DNA of 64,000 nucleotides from Trichosphaerium sp. ATCC 40318 (taxonomy: Eukaryota > Discosea > Flabellinia > Trichosidae): assembly GCA_038496445.1 (NCBI GenBank), contig JALMLS010000056.1:124001-188000 (forward strand). Reading direction: 5' to 3'. The notes under the pieces are model-generated. The model was not told where the DNA came from. It worked only from the letters and a program-made list of their open reading frames with translations, and did no database searches. A program made the translations under genes and the position numbers. This document shows positions 11,873-22,339 of this stretch, piece by piece (position 1 is the stretch's first letter; every line of letters starts with the position of its first letter).

Positions 11873-12972
11873 TTATTGAGGTCGTATTGATACGTCTCCA
11901 ACCATCAACGTGTCTGTGGTTCCATCTGCGTACTCAACCATCAAACAACCGTCATCTGAGTATCCGACAGGCTTTGCAGGTTTTTTTACTGCGCGTAGAA
12001 GTAAGCTACAATTTTTTTGAAGACAACAAACTGTATGCGTACCATCTCCATCACGTCCTTTTGGCATTACATTGATTTGTTTACCTTCAAGTAAATCCAA
12101 GCTTTTGTACACTTTCATAATTTCCGCCATCTCTTTACCGAGCATAGTTTCCATTGAATTGCACATGGCTGCTAAGAAAGCTTCTCTTGAAGCTTGCTTT
12201 CCAATTTCATTAAAGACACTAGTAGCCACCTTGGACACTTCTGGATCGCTCACTTTCGTCATGTCTTGGTTTACATTGACCTTAACAAAGACTGAGTTAC
12301 TCAAGTTGTAAACAATGAGTACTACTTACACCAATACCCAATACTGCCTCAATGTTTTTTCCCATGAATTGAGTATCGATCAACATGCCTGCCAGCTTTT
12401 TGTCGTTAACCCATACGTCATTTGGCCATTTTACTTTGGCGTCAATCCCTACTAGTGTTTAGTTTTGAACTAATACGCGTTGTTTTGAGATATGTACCGT
12501 GTTCTTTAGCTGCTTGCGCAACTGCTATACAGCACACAAAGTTCAATTTGTTCAACTCCTTTGCAGCGAGTGGGCGTAGGAGGAAGGAAACATAAATGTT
12601 ACCAGGATCGCTGTGTGTCAAGTGTTATCCAAAACAAAACTTTAGCTCCGTTATCGTACCTGCTCCATTTGCGACCTTGGCGACCCTTTCCTTGAGTTTG
12701 CGAGTCAGCTAAGACTACAGTTCCGGTTGGAGCCCCTTAAAACGTCAGTAGTCAAAAGATGCGTTTCTTACCTTGCGCGCCAATAGATTTGGCGATTGCC
12801 ATCGTTGATTCGGTTTGTTTGAAAAACGTAAAGCATCTACCAATATGATTTGTTGTGAGAGCATTGCTAAACGCCTTTGTGTCGAACGCTGCACTATTAG
12901 CGAGTGTTTTGATTAACAAAGCGTACTTGTATTTATGTTGTAGAATCGGTTAATTTCGGATGTAGAAGCCAT
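11873..12972 (-). CDS. BPL1: Biotin-protein ligase (holocarboxylase synthetase-type)
   Basis: This enzyme makes biotinyl-AMP and transfers biotin to carboxylases. Ordered motifs are NHIGRCFTFFKQTESTMA (12860-12810), GKGRQGRKWSR (the biotinyl-AMP binding loop, about 12680), GNIYVSFLLRP (about 12600), VKWPNDVWVNDKKLAGML (12440-12380), and VLGIGVN before 12300. The C-terminal exon carries the small beta-barrel domain ending GDVSIRP. At roughly 300 residues it holds only the catalytic core plus C-domain, without the long N-terminal region of human HLCS or yeast Bpl1. The first exon (MASTSEINRFYNINTS, 12972-12925) has no clear targeting signal, so cytosolic action is likely. It is divergent from the kinase gene across a 174-bp shared upstream region. 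Confidence 0.88.
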
Positions 12973-13146
12973 CTTTGTTACGCGTGTACGCGGTTGACGA
13001 GTGTAAAATCTGCGAAACGTGGTGTGCAACTTAGAGAAATTGCTGTCAAAGATAGTCACATTTTTTCAAGAGAGTTATTGGCGCCCAAACTTTACAACTG
13101 TTGTACATTTGAATTAAATACTGTAACGTATATCCGCAGCGCAACT

Positions 13147-14923
13147 ATGAATACACCCCACGGGTACAGAACACCAGCGCCGCGAGATAGGGCCTTGCAA
13201 AATTCGGACAAACGTACGCTGTCTCAAAACGCCTCCAATAGCGTTTAATGGCCATTAGAAAATCGCAGTTTCTCAGAGAACTCCAAGTCCAAAAAACTGG
13301 CTGTAAAAGACTTTGAGTTCCTTGAAAAGGTTGGTAAAGGCGGTTTCGGCGAGGTATGGGGTCCTACCTAATAAAGTAAGCAATAACACCTTAAAGGTAT
13401 TTCTCGTTCGTAAGCGTAGAACTGGTGAATTATTGGCACTAAAGATAATGAATAAGAAGCTTATCTGGAAAAAAAATAAAGTACAAACTTTACATCACGA
13501 CATCAATTTCTAAAAAAATGCTACGTGCTAGGTCCGTCAAGTAAAGAACGAACGAGATGTTCTTGCAATACACGTAACGGATTGGATAGTAGAGCTCTTC
13601 TACTCTTTTCAGGACGCTACAAATCTTTATTTAGCGATGGCACGTGATTCTTAAACATAACTTCTAATTTTGTTTCAACTTCGATTTGTAACCACACAGT
13701 TTTTTCTTATCGTTTGACTAGGAGTATTGTCCTGGTGGCGACTTGGGAAGGTTGTTAGACGCCATTGAAACTTTTTACGAAAACGAAGCGGCTCACTACA
13801 TGGCAGAGATTGTAGTATGTGTAAATGCTCTACATAAGCTTGGCTATATCCACAGAGATCTAAAACCAGATAATTTCCTCATTGATGCTGGTGGCCATAT
13901 CAAACTGGCTGATTTCGGTTTATCTAAAGAAGGAGTAAAGCTACCTTGTATTAGTACTAACGACAAGGAAAATGTGGAGCCTTCTTCACCACTCTTTGAT
14001 CGTGGATCAGAGCCGACAGAGGAATCCAAAGCATACTCTGTAGTAGGTAGTCCTAACTACATGTCTCCAGAGGTTTTGAAGCTAGAGGGATATGGATTGG
14101 AAGCGGACTGGTGGAGCGTTGGGTGTATTTTTTTTGTGCGTTCTATTTTCTAACAAAACTGATTTCTTATGTTTGGTCAAAGGAAATGGTTGTAGGTTAC
14201 CCTCCATTCTGTGATTCGACACCAGAGAAAGTGTTTCGTAAGGTGATGCGATGGAGGCATGTATTGCCTACTGAATTAGCTACGAACGCGCACGTGATGT
14301 CAGCATCGCTCAGTAACTTATTGACCAGGTACCAACCAATGAAGGCGACAATAGACTTACCTCACTAGCTTTTTATGTCCTCCAACTCGCAGGCTTGGTA
14401 TTAATGGGATTGATGAAATTAAAGTCCATCCCTTTTTCGGAGGAGCAGTGCCGATAAACTGGGATACTCTCAAAGAGCAGAAACCTTTTTTTGTTCCAAA
14501 TGTATGTGGGATTGTGACTTTATCGATGTTAATATTGCCTTAGCTTTCAGATACAGCAGACACAACCTACTTCAGTCCTGAGAAGCTACCTAGTCCTGGT
14601 TTTGAGCGCGTCGATAGGAACCCAGAGAAATTGGTAGCCAAGACACCAAGGCACCAACTGCGCTTCTCTAAGAGTATCGGAGGTGATGATACGCCTTTAC
14701 CCGAGTGTCCTCTTTCTATGAAGGTATGCACTTATTCTGCAATGACTGATTTGCATGCTGACATCTTTGTAAGGGTAAAGAGATACTTGGGTTCACGTAT
14801 AAACGATTGAAACCTTTTTCGAGACACACCAGACCTGACTTACATTTTCTTGAAGATCGCATGAATTTCAAGTTGGAAGGAGTTGATGGTGATGAGTTAC
14901 TTGACTCTATGAATACATTTTAG
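13147..14923 (+). CDS. AGC kinase of the NDR/Dbf2 (Sid2/LATS) family
   Basis: This is a Ser/Thr kinase of the Hippo/mitotic-exit type. The glycine loop is GKGGFGEV (about 13335) with the catalytic Lys in LALKIMNK. Downstream come YSFQDATNLYLAMEYCPGGD, the catalytic loop IHRDLKPDN (13850) and DFG in LADFGLSKEG (13912). An activation-segment insert of about 45 residues lies before AYSVVGSPNYMSPEVLKLEG. C-lobe motifs are DWWSVGCIFFE and GYPPFC. The SVVGSPxYM activation loop and the long insert fit Dbf2/Sid2 better than NDR1. The chosen start, MNTPHGYRTPAPRD, reaches the kinase domain after about 50 residues, with little room for an N-terminal Mob-binding region. The intron 13640-13721 begins GC, not GT. 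The C-terminal tail (SPEKLPSP, LRFSKSIGG) follows. A Mob partner is not in the window. Confidence 0.85.
13640..13721 (+). other. GC-AG intron in the Dbf2/NDR-like kinase
   Basis: The exon ends YLAM and the next begins EYCPGGD, an invariant AGC-kinase hinge, so the intron must start at GCACGTGATT and end TTTGACTAG. No GT donor keeps this frame. The CACGTG palindrome overlaps the splice site. Confidence 0.7.
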
Positions 14924-15229
14924 TCACAAGCACGTGTAATTCATAAGAAAAGATAGATTGTATAGTGTACATTAAGCATAGCCGTAGTAAAAAAAATAAA
15001 GTGGTTAGAAGAGTTTTAGTCCAAAAAAGTGAGATTCTCGCGAATATCTGGTAATTACGTTAACATTATGTTAATCTTGGCATAGTGCATTATTATATGC
15101 TCGTTTGTGAGTGTACTAGAGCAACAATGAAATAGTTGTGTTATCAAAAAATAGGAAACAAATTCATTGTTGCCTTAACGGTATTAAAAAGCGATTTAAC
15201 AGTGGTATGAAAGCAAGATTGTACTAGAT
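14924..15229. other. Intergenic region, kinase 3' side to PTEN upstream
   Basis: This is about 305 bp, AT-rich, between two genes on the same strand. It has a CACGTG site at 14932, just past the kinase stop, and several AATAAA-like sequences (near 14990) that could serve as the polyadenylation signal. I see no coding frame or RNA gene. Confidence 0.6.
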
Positions 15230-18200
15230 ATGGCGGCTGCTTCATTTGTCCGCGCTTTGCAGAAGAAAGTGTCTGGCGACAAAAACAGATACGATAGGGA
15301 TGGGTTTAACTTGGATTTGACGTACATCACAGACCGCATAATTGGTTTGTAGCAAGTTTTCGCTAGTTGGCATTAATTGTTTGTAGCAATGTCCTTTCCA
15401 GCCACTGGAGTAGAAGCTACATACCGTAATAATATCGATGAGGTCGCTGCTATGCTCAAACAAAAACACAATAAGCATTTTCTCATTTACAATCTTTCTC
15501 AACGCGAAATAGACACTACGAAGTTTGACAACAAGGTGCTTATACATTTTATTGTACATAAATAACTGAAAAACCCATTAAAGGTTGTCGATTGGTGTGG
15601 ATGGCCGGATCACCACGCCCCACCTTTACAACTACTTGTCAGAGTAATTTTAGATATTGACATGTTCTTACTTGAGCATCCCGATAATGTTGTCGCTATA
15701 CATTGCCTAGTGCGTCAATCGTGATCGCTTATGTACTAAAAAATAATTAGGCAGGTAAAGGGCGTACTGGGACTCTGATAGCGTCTTGTTTGATATATGC
15801 TGGACTCTTCAAAGAGGCACCAGATGCGTTATCATATTTTGCAGCTAAAAGATCCAATAATAATTGGGGCGTATCAAATCCTGGTCAACTTCGGTGTGTG
15901 CGCTGAGAGGCTCCTAGCACTTACTGTGGTTATCGGTTTTAATTAATTCTTTTCTACGAAGGGGCGTTCAGTACTTTGCGAGTATAATGGCTTCGAGAGT
16001 GGCACCAATGAGAAGATGTTTGAATTTATTATCGATTGCTATTTCTTGTTGTCCAGAATTGAAAGGACACAAGACGTTTTGTCCTGTTATTACAGTTTAT
16101 GACACAACAGAAGTCATAGAGAAAGCACCTAGAGGCGGCAGACTCTTATGGACGAATAAAGATTCTGATAATAAAATGGAATGGTGAGAAATGTCATGTT
16201 AGAAATTTTTGTCTTTTTTTTTTTGACACTTCGTGTGCAATTTCGTTGCGTTTCTTCACTGAAAACAAACACGTGTTTGCTTCGTTTCACTAAGCTTATT
16301 GTTTAGGCCAATTGATCAAAGAGATATGCTCATACCTATTAACACAATGCTTAATGGTGATGTGGTGATAACCCTAGAAAACCACAAGTATGCAATACAG
16401 CCCATGGTGCTAAAAATGATTCTTTTTTAGAGCTGGAAAATTAAGTCCATTAGGCTTTTTCTCCTTTAATACAGGCATGGTTACAAGGTAATAAATTAAT
16501 TCGTATAATTTATACCAGAATTAACGGTGTTTAGTGATGTGTTACGCTTCACACGAGCGGAGATTGATGATGCTTACAAAGATTTGAGGTTCTTTATGCC
16601 AATTTGTTATTTCTAAAGACATCTCTAGGTTTCCTGGGGACTTCTGTTTGGATCTATATTGTACTGATGAAGTTCCTGCAAAAGTAATAGAGGAATATGA
16701 GAGCAAGGCCACTGTTGACGAATCTTTCTGGAGAGGTGTGTCAACCATAACTATGACTGCATTTAACCTTGTTCTGTAGGTATATTTACGTCTGCTGATG
16801 ATCGTAAAGGATCTTTGTGTTTTACTGGTGATAATATTGATGGTATAGTTTAATTCTAGTTTGTTCACTACTAATTGATATACAGAAAAAATTACCAAAG
16901 CCAGAGAACTAGTCAAGTTCCGAGGTGTAAGTTATTTCCTTTTTTGAAAAAAACCTTTTACTTACTCACATGTGATAGGAACGTACTGTAGAGAAGGGAG
17001 GTTATCTAGTAAAGCTAGGTCATATTGTAAAAAACTGGAAACGAAGGTGGTTTGTTCTTAGAGAAGACCGTTTATGTTACTATAAAAAACCCAACGTGCG
17101 GCCTTTATTTTGCAGCTATTAATAATACCTGTTCTTACTTATATATTTAGAACATCAAACCTGTTGGTGAGATTAGGTTAAGGGATATAAACACAATCAA
17201 AGAAGTCTCCGATTTGAAGATTTCGGAAAATAAACAGAACGCATTTATCATTTATACCCACAGCGGGAATTATATTTGTGCAGCTGTAAATGAGAAAGAG
17301 ATGGAAGTAAGACATACTAGATATAAAATATTACTTTTAGTGTTCATCTATATTACTAGGATTGGATAGAAGCGATTGAGAATGCAAAGTTACTGCACCT
17401 GGCGCTTGAAGGAAATGTTCCAATATCACATCAAATACCTATTGTTGGAAATATAAAGATTAAGGTTCAAAGATCTAGAGGACTGCCTAATCTTAACGTT
17501 ACAAAGAAAGGTAAGTATAGAGGTACTTGTAGTCAGCATTAGAGCTAATGTATTGTCTAGTTGTTCATCCGTATTGTATTGTTATTTTAGGAGAGCAAAG
17601 ATACAAGACTTTAAATGCTGTTGGGGCTAATGCTACTTGGCCAGAAGAAGAAGTCTTTGAGTTTGATGTAAGAGCAGGTAGCAAGTAAGTCCTCAAGAAT
17701 ATATTGTTTTGTTACCGCCCTCTAACGTTGCTACAAGGTATGCTGTGATCCAAGTTTGGGACCACAATAAATTTTTAGCAGATGGGTTTTTGGGTGAGGT
17801 AAAGCTGTTGATTAAGCGCCTATTATACCAAACAAAAGTTGTAAAGGTAAGGAGCTTTTTAATAATCAAAGCAAACGTTTTCTTAACATTGGTTCCTTAG
17901 AAAGAAGGCTGGTTCAACCTGTACAGGTACATAAACAGACACATTTACCCACTTGAACTTTGAGCTTGATGCTACAAGGAACAACGAAAACCCAGTGTGA
18001 AGTAGATTCTAAAACTGGATTTTTCATTTTTCTCTTTTTGGGTCGTTTTTGATTTCCTGTTTTAGACCACGTGCACAAAGTGGTGTGTTCGGTAAAATAT
18101 TTTTGCAAGTGGAATACACACCTATAGCACCTATTGATAAACCCCTGGAAAAACCAAAGGTAACAGTGAAAAAGAAACTATTCCGACATTCTCAGTCTTA

Positions 18201-18770
18201 AGCTTATAATCATAGGATACCTCTATAATCCCTTTGGATGAGTCAATGGAAAGAGCGTTTATAGATAATGGTGAAGAACAAGAAACAGATATAAAAAAGC
18301 CTGAGATGAAGAGAGAAATGTCAAATGACGTAACCTCTATTTGGCAGGCAGGTGATGTTGTTTATGGTACGTATCACTAAATTGTATGAGAAAGAACAAT
18401 TCTAAGCAGAGTCTTCTAGTACCGGAGCATCACGTTGACCTTAATGAGAGCGGTGAGATTAAACGATCTACTGAGTGGAGTTTACCCTCCCCAAGGCGAA
18501 ATGAAGATTTGATCGATGACGGAGATGACGTTCGCACACCTTCTTTGAGGTAAGATTTTTTTATCGTTTGTAGTCTCGTTCTTTTGCTGATGGTTATGTA
18601 GTCGGCCCGTGTCTCAGAGTATGGGCGTTTCTATTGGCCGTAGAATCCTTGGGACGCATCCAGAAGAGGCACAGCAATCAGAGAGTATACCACCAGAGCA
18701 ACCAACCACCTGGATTGATGGTAACTATCAAAACAATAATTACAAACGTGATTATTCTAATTCCATGTAA
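15230..18770 (+). CDS. PTEN: PTEN-type phosphoinositide 3-phosphatase with C-terminal PH and C2 domains
   Basis: The phosphatase domain follows PTEN closely: N-terminal NRYDRDGFNLDLTYI (15280-15330), AMSFPATGVEATYRNNID, YNLSQREIDTTKFDNKV, a D-loop with WPDHHAPPLQLL (about 15610), and the P-loop HCLAGKGRTGT (spliced near 15700-15770), with catalytic Cys and Arg intact. A PTEN C2 domain follows (LRFTRAEIDDAYKDLRFPGDFCLDLY, 16535-16660). Unusually, the protein goes on to a PH domain (GGYLVKLGHIVKNWKRRWFVLRED, 17000-17070, ending DWIEAIENA, about 17360). A further C2-like domain follows (GNIKIKVQRSRGLPNL, about 17450; IQVWDHNKFLADGFLG, about 17750), then an acidic Ser-rich tail to NSM. Human PTEN has no PH domain. 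Exons join in frame across about a dozen short introns. It probably acts at the plasma membrane on PI(3,4,5)P3. Confidence 0.85.
16266..16279. promoter_or_regulatory. Intronic 14-bp perfect palindrome with CACGTG core
   Basis: CAAACACGTGTTTG is a perfect palindrome in an intron of the PTEN-PH-C2 gene, between the DNKMEW and PIDQRD exons. CACGTG is the classic E-box bound by many bHLH factors; function here is inferred from sequence alone. Confidence 0.4.
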
Positions 18771-19080
18771 AGTACAACCTATTTGTAAACAAAAAAAACA
18801 TTATTTACAACCCTTAATTATGTTTTAAATGCGAAAACATGTACACAAAGGTTTTTAACGAAATCCAATTTGATAGAACTTGGGAAAAAAGAACGTGCGC
18901 TTAGAAAACTCGATAGAATTTCGGGTAAAGCACTACCCGCTTACTATCGATACATTGTTAATTCGATTAACCAGGTAAGTAGTGTTCTATTCCCGTAAGT
19001 TTGGACAGAAATTGCTAATGCGGAAGCGTTAAGTCAGCGTGGTTTTTTTACAAAGTATTACTTTGTAACATACAGTCTAT
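18771..19080. other. Unresolved intergenic stretch before the Zn2Cys6 gene
   Basis: A segment at about 18877-18974 is open in two + frames (one reads GKKERALRKLDRISGKALP), ends at a perfect CAG|GTAAGT donor and is preceded by an ATG at 18840. It could be a small two-exon gene or an upstream exon of the regulator gene. I could not connect it to a convincing product. Confidence 0.3.
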
Positions 19081-21834
19081 ATGGGTGACCGTAAGCGTAA
19101 ACGTACAGATCAAGGCCGCCATGCGGCTTGCGCTAAATGTAGGTCTAAACACCTAAAGTGTGACGGAAATCATCCGTGCAGTCGCTGTATTAAGTTGAGC
19201 GTATCTTGTGAGTACAGTGAACCCAAAAAGCGTGGTCCTATCAGAGGTACGAATAAAATAAAAGTATTAATGAAAAGGTTGCCAAAAAACATCAAAAACC
19301 TCTCGTTTAACACTGACACAACAGGACGCCGTGGAAAATTAGTGGAAGAACTGAGTTTGGTCAAGACGGAGTTAGAGCGACAAAAGCAGGAGGTAGAGCG
19401 TTGGAAAAGACTATACAAGCAAGCATCAGCAGGGCAAGTACGTAGTAGTGCGAGTTAAAGCTTGAACTTCACAAGAACTCATAATTCTCTGAACCGAACT
19501 TGTTTCTACCTTTTTCCCACAATTTTACCACTCCTGACACCCTTCTAGCCAAAGCTTTGGAAGCTATCTACACATTTTGGTCTAAGTTCTGCCCTTTCAG
19601 CGTACATTGATGTCTATCGCGAGTGGTTAAATCCGTGGAATGTACGAAAACTACAACGAATTTTTTGTGTCAGATTTTTAACGTGATCGTAGGGAAACCC
19701 TCATCCCGAAAGTTTACAGCCTTCAGCAATCCTTAATGCTTTAAAGTCAAGCAATGGTAATTAAAAAAAAAAATACGTACTATCACGTGGTAATACGTCA
19801 GTGATAGATGCGTTGGTTTCGTTGTTTTAATACATGATAACATGATTTATTGACAATAGCTTGGCAATATGATTCGACAATGCTAGAAGTTCTCTCTTGC
19901 ATTGCTTATTCTGCGAGGATGGGAGGTTATAAAGCACATGCAGATCAATTCATTACAATGAGTAAACAGGTGTTAAGGAACCTTTACGATACAAGAACCT
20001 TGTCTGTTGCATGTATGTTAGACTGTAACAGCTATTTGTTTTGGTTTTACTTATAGGTTTTTTTAGGTGGTACTTACATGGTTGGTATATACCTCTCGAA
20101 CTTTGAAAGCTTGCCTTCTGGATACTTTTACATGGAAATAGCGAATTGTACGTTAACTCTTCTGAGCTTGACCCTTTAACAAACTCTATTTAGCGATTAG
20201 GAAGGGTTTGGCTAACACTAAAGCAATAACGACAAACAAGCAAAACCAGCACAGATTTGACAGACTCACAACTGGTTTTTACTTGCACATGATCGATTTT
20301 CAAAATTTGACTAGGCACGTGTTATTTCTGCAAATAAGCAAAAACGAACACTACATTTCTATTATTAAAAACTGGGTGTTTGGAAGGCGAAAAAGAATTT
20401 GACGTTGATTTGTACTCTAATCACGTGATTTTTTTTTGTGTAATTCTTTTTAACAGAGAAAAACTTGTCAATACTTATGAAGAACTGTCAATACAGTTCG
20501 AAGATTTATCTATATCGTCGGAAAAGAAAAAGTTTTCACTAACTGAAGTTGTTCAAAAACTTTGGGCTACATGCACAGGAGTACGATTGTATACAAAAAA
20601 AAAGCGAAAAAAAAGACAGTCATTTTTCCTGATAGTATTTATCCCTCTTAGCTTTGGTTTAAACTATGTGATATGTCTTGGTTTGGTTCATTGTGGCCAC
20701 CAGAATCCTGCGTGAGACCTAAACTTGTACGTAAACTTGAGGGTAAAATTCTGGCTATTCCTCTAAGATACTTTACAGTCACAACAGGAATATACGCAAA
20801 TTATGGAAAAACTTGGGCATGCAAAGCACTTTACTGATGCCGAACTATCTGTTCATTCTATAACAAATGCTGGTGCCTTCTCTTTGATGTTAGATTCACT
20901 TGTTGCACAGTGTAATCATGCAATGTCTAATCATGATATTGCCTTACAAGTACGAACACTTTCTTTTTTGAGCCAACTTGTTATGATGAATTTTTTTTTC
21001 TAACATTTACTTAGCAAGCATGGGGCTGTTGGCATAGATACAAGCAGCATAATAACCTCACATTGTTCCCAGGAACAATGTGTATTGTTCATACAATTGT
21101 TGCCATTGCTATTCATCATAGAGACGTACAACTCTTTAATGTTGTGAGTGCTAGCAGGATATTTCATAAAAATTAAACGCTAATCCTTGTTTTCTAGAGT
21201 TTTAGTGCTCTTCTTGAAGTTAGCGGACTTTGGTTGGTAGCTGGCGTTATGGCAAAGTGCGGACTTTAGTTAACTCCTTCCTTTTTAACTGACTTCGAAT
21301 AGTGCCTCTTATGATGAAGCGACACAGGCTGGTATTGATACATCAATATTTAATGAATCAATGGAAGAACTGAAGCGCAGTAAGCCAACTACTGTACAAG
21401 AGCTGTACGTGCATGATTTTTATCCTTTTAGGCACTTACTTTTTTTTTAAAGTACAAGCTTTGAAAAACGTGAAGATGGTGGACCTGTGTCACCACATAA
21501 TACGGATAACAGTGCAACAACTTCTGTATTTAATGAAGAAATGAAAAACTTTCCAGAGATGTTCATATTGAGAGATCAGCAAGTGAACCAGCAACCAGAA
21601 GCTGTATCACCTGCTTTTGTTGAACTTGATTCTGAGATTAATATGACGCAACCTCCAATTTATAGCCCTGATTTACAAGCTGAACTCCATCCAGATATCG
21701 ATATGACACAATCCCCAAATTTTAATCCTGATTTTCAAGTACCAATTGACTTTACTGATTTGACACCACCCCCAAATATTAATGAACCAGTATTGTATGA
21801 TAACTTTCTCACTCTGGATGAGTTTCAAATGTAA
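19081..21834 (+). CDS. Zn2Cys6 (GAL4-type) transcription regulator
   Basis: Residues 17-43 form a complete binuclear zinc cluster with spacing C-x2-C-x6-C-x5-C-x2-C-x6-C (ACAKCRSKHLKC, then PCSRCIKLSVSCEY). A basic linker and a coiled coil (LVKTELERQKQEVERWK) follow, giving the DNA-binding and dimerising part, 19081-19440. Later exons carry a helical middle region (IYTFWSKFCPFSAYID, about 19565; MLEVLSCIAYSARMGGYKAH, 19880-19940; LTTGFYLHMIDFQ, 20250-20300; SLMLDSLVAQCNHAM, about 20885) that looks like a fungal-type middle homology region. The C-terminus is acidic and Pro/Asn-rich with repeated 'DMTQ(P/S)PxFxPDxQ' units (21650-21750), typical of an activation domain, ending FLTLDEFQM. Its targets are unknown. 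The extreme 5' exon is clear; some middle exons were joined only by motif. Confidence 0.82.
20419..20430. promoter_or_regulatory. 12-bp perfect palindrome with CACGTG core
   Basis: AATCACGTGATT is a perfect palindrome in the Zn2Cys6 regulator gene, in a stretch that reads as intron before the EKLVNTYEELS exon. The same TCACGTGA core recurs at 28896-28903 and 41389-41396. Confidence 0.4.
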
Positions 21835-22339
21835 ACACCAGGGCGTGTCTGTTAACTTTGTAATTGTAATTCTAGTAATAAAAAAGACTGTTTAACAAAT
21901 CAAGTCGTTATTGATTTTAAGTAACTTGCTATCTCGAAAAACCAAAAAACAAATACGAAGATTAACTCTATGTGACTTGTCCGTCAAAGACAGCAAATTG
22001 TACATTAGCCAACAGTTACGTAGGTGACCTCAAAATAGTTCTCTTTGGAAACGTGTTATCTGTTACGTTATTCCGTGCAACTACCTTGTTTGGCATAATA
22101 ACACTGTACTTTGGTGCCAAGCGCTGTAATGATACGCAGATAAATAATTCAACAACTCGTTCATCACGTGCCAAACGAAAATTTTATGTTCATACAATTA
22201 ATGCCAGGTAAAGAAAAACAAAAGGCAAGATAAAACCAAAAAACAAAGAAAGCATCGAACATCAAATATTTAACATTATTTTATTAAAGGTTTTACAAAT
22301 TTGTGTCAGTTTTTTACAAAAACACCATCAGGTGTAGAC
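21835..22339. other. Intergenic region between convergent genes
   Basis: About 505 bp lie between the stop of the Zn2Cys6 gene and the stop of actin, which point at each other. There is one 79-codon + frame (21972-22211) with no recognisable motif, a CACGTG at about 22167, and A-rich stretches suitable for 3' end formation on both strands. I see no supported gene. Confidence 0.5.

Noticed and set aside
21972-22211. A 79-codon + frame between the Zn2Cys6 regulator and actin
   Set aside because: No recognisable domain, and the position fits a 3' intergenic region. Retained only as a remark.
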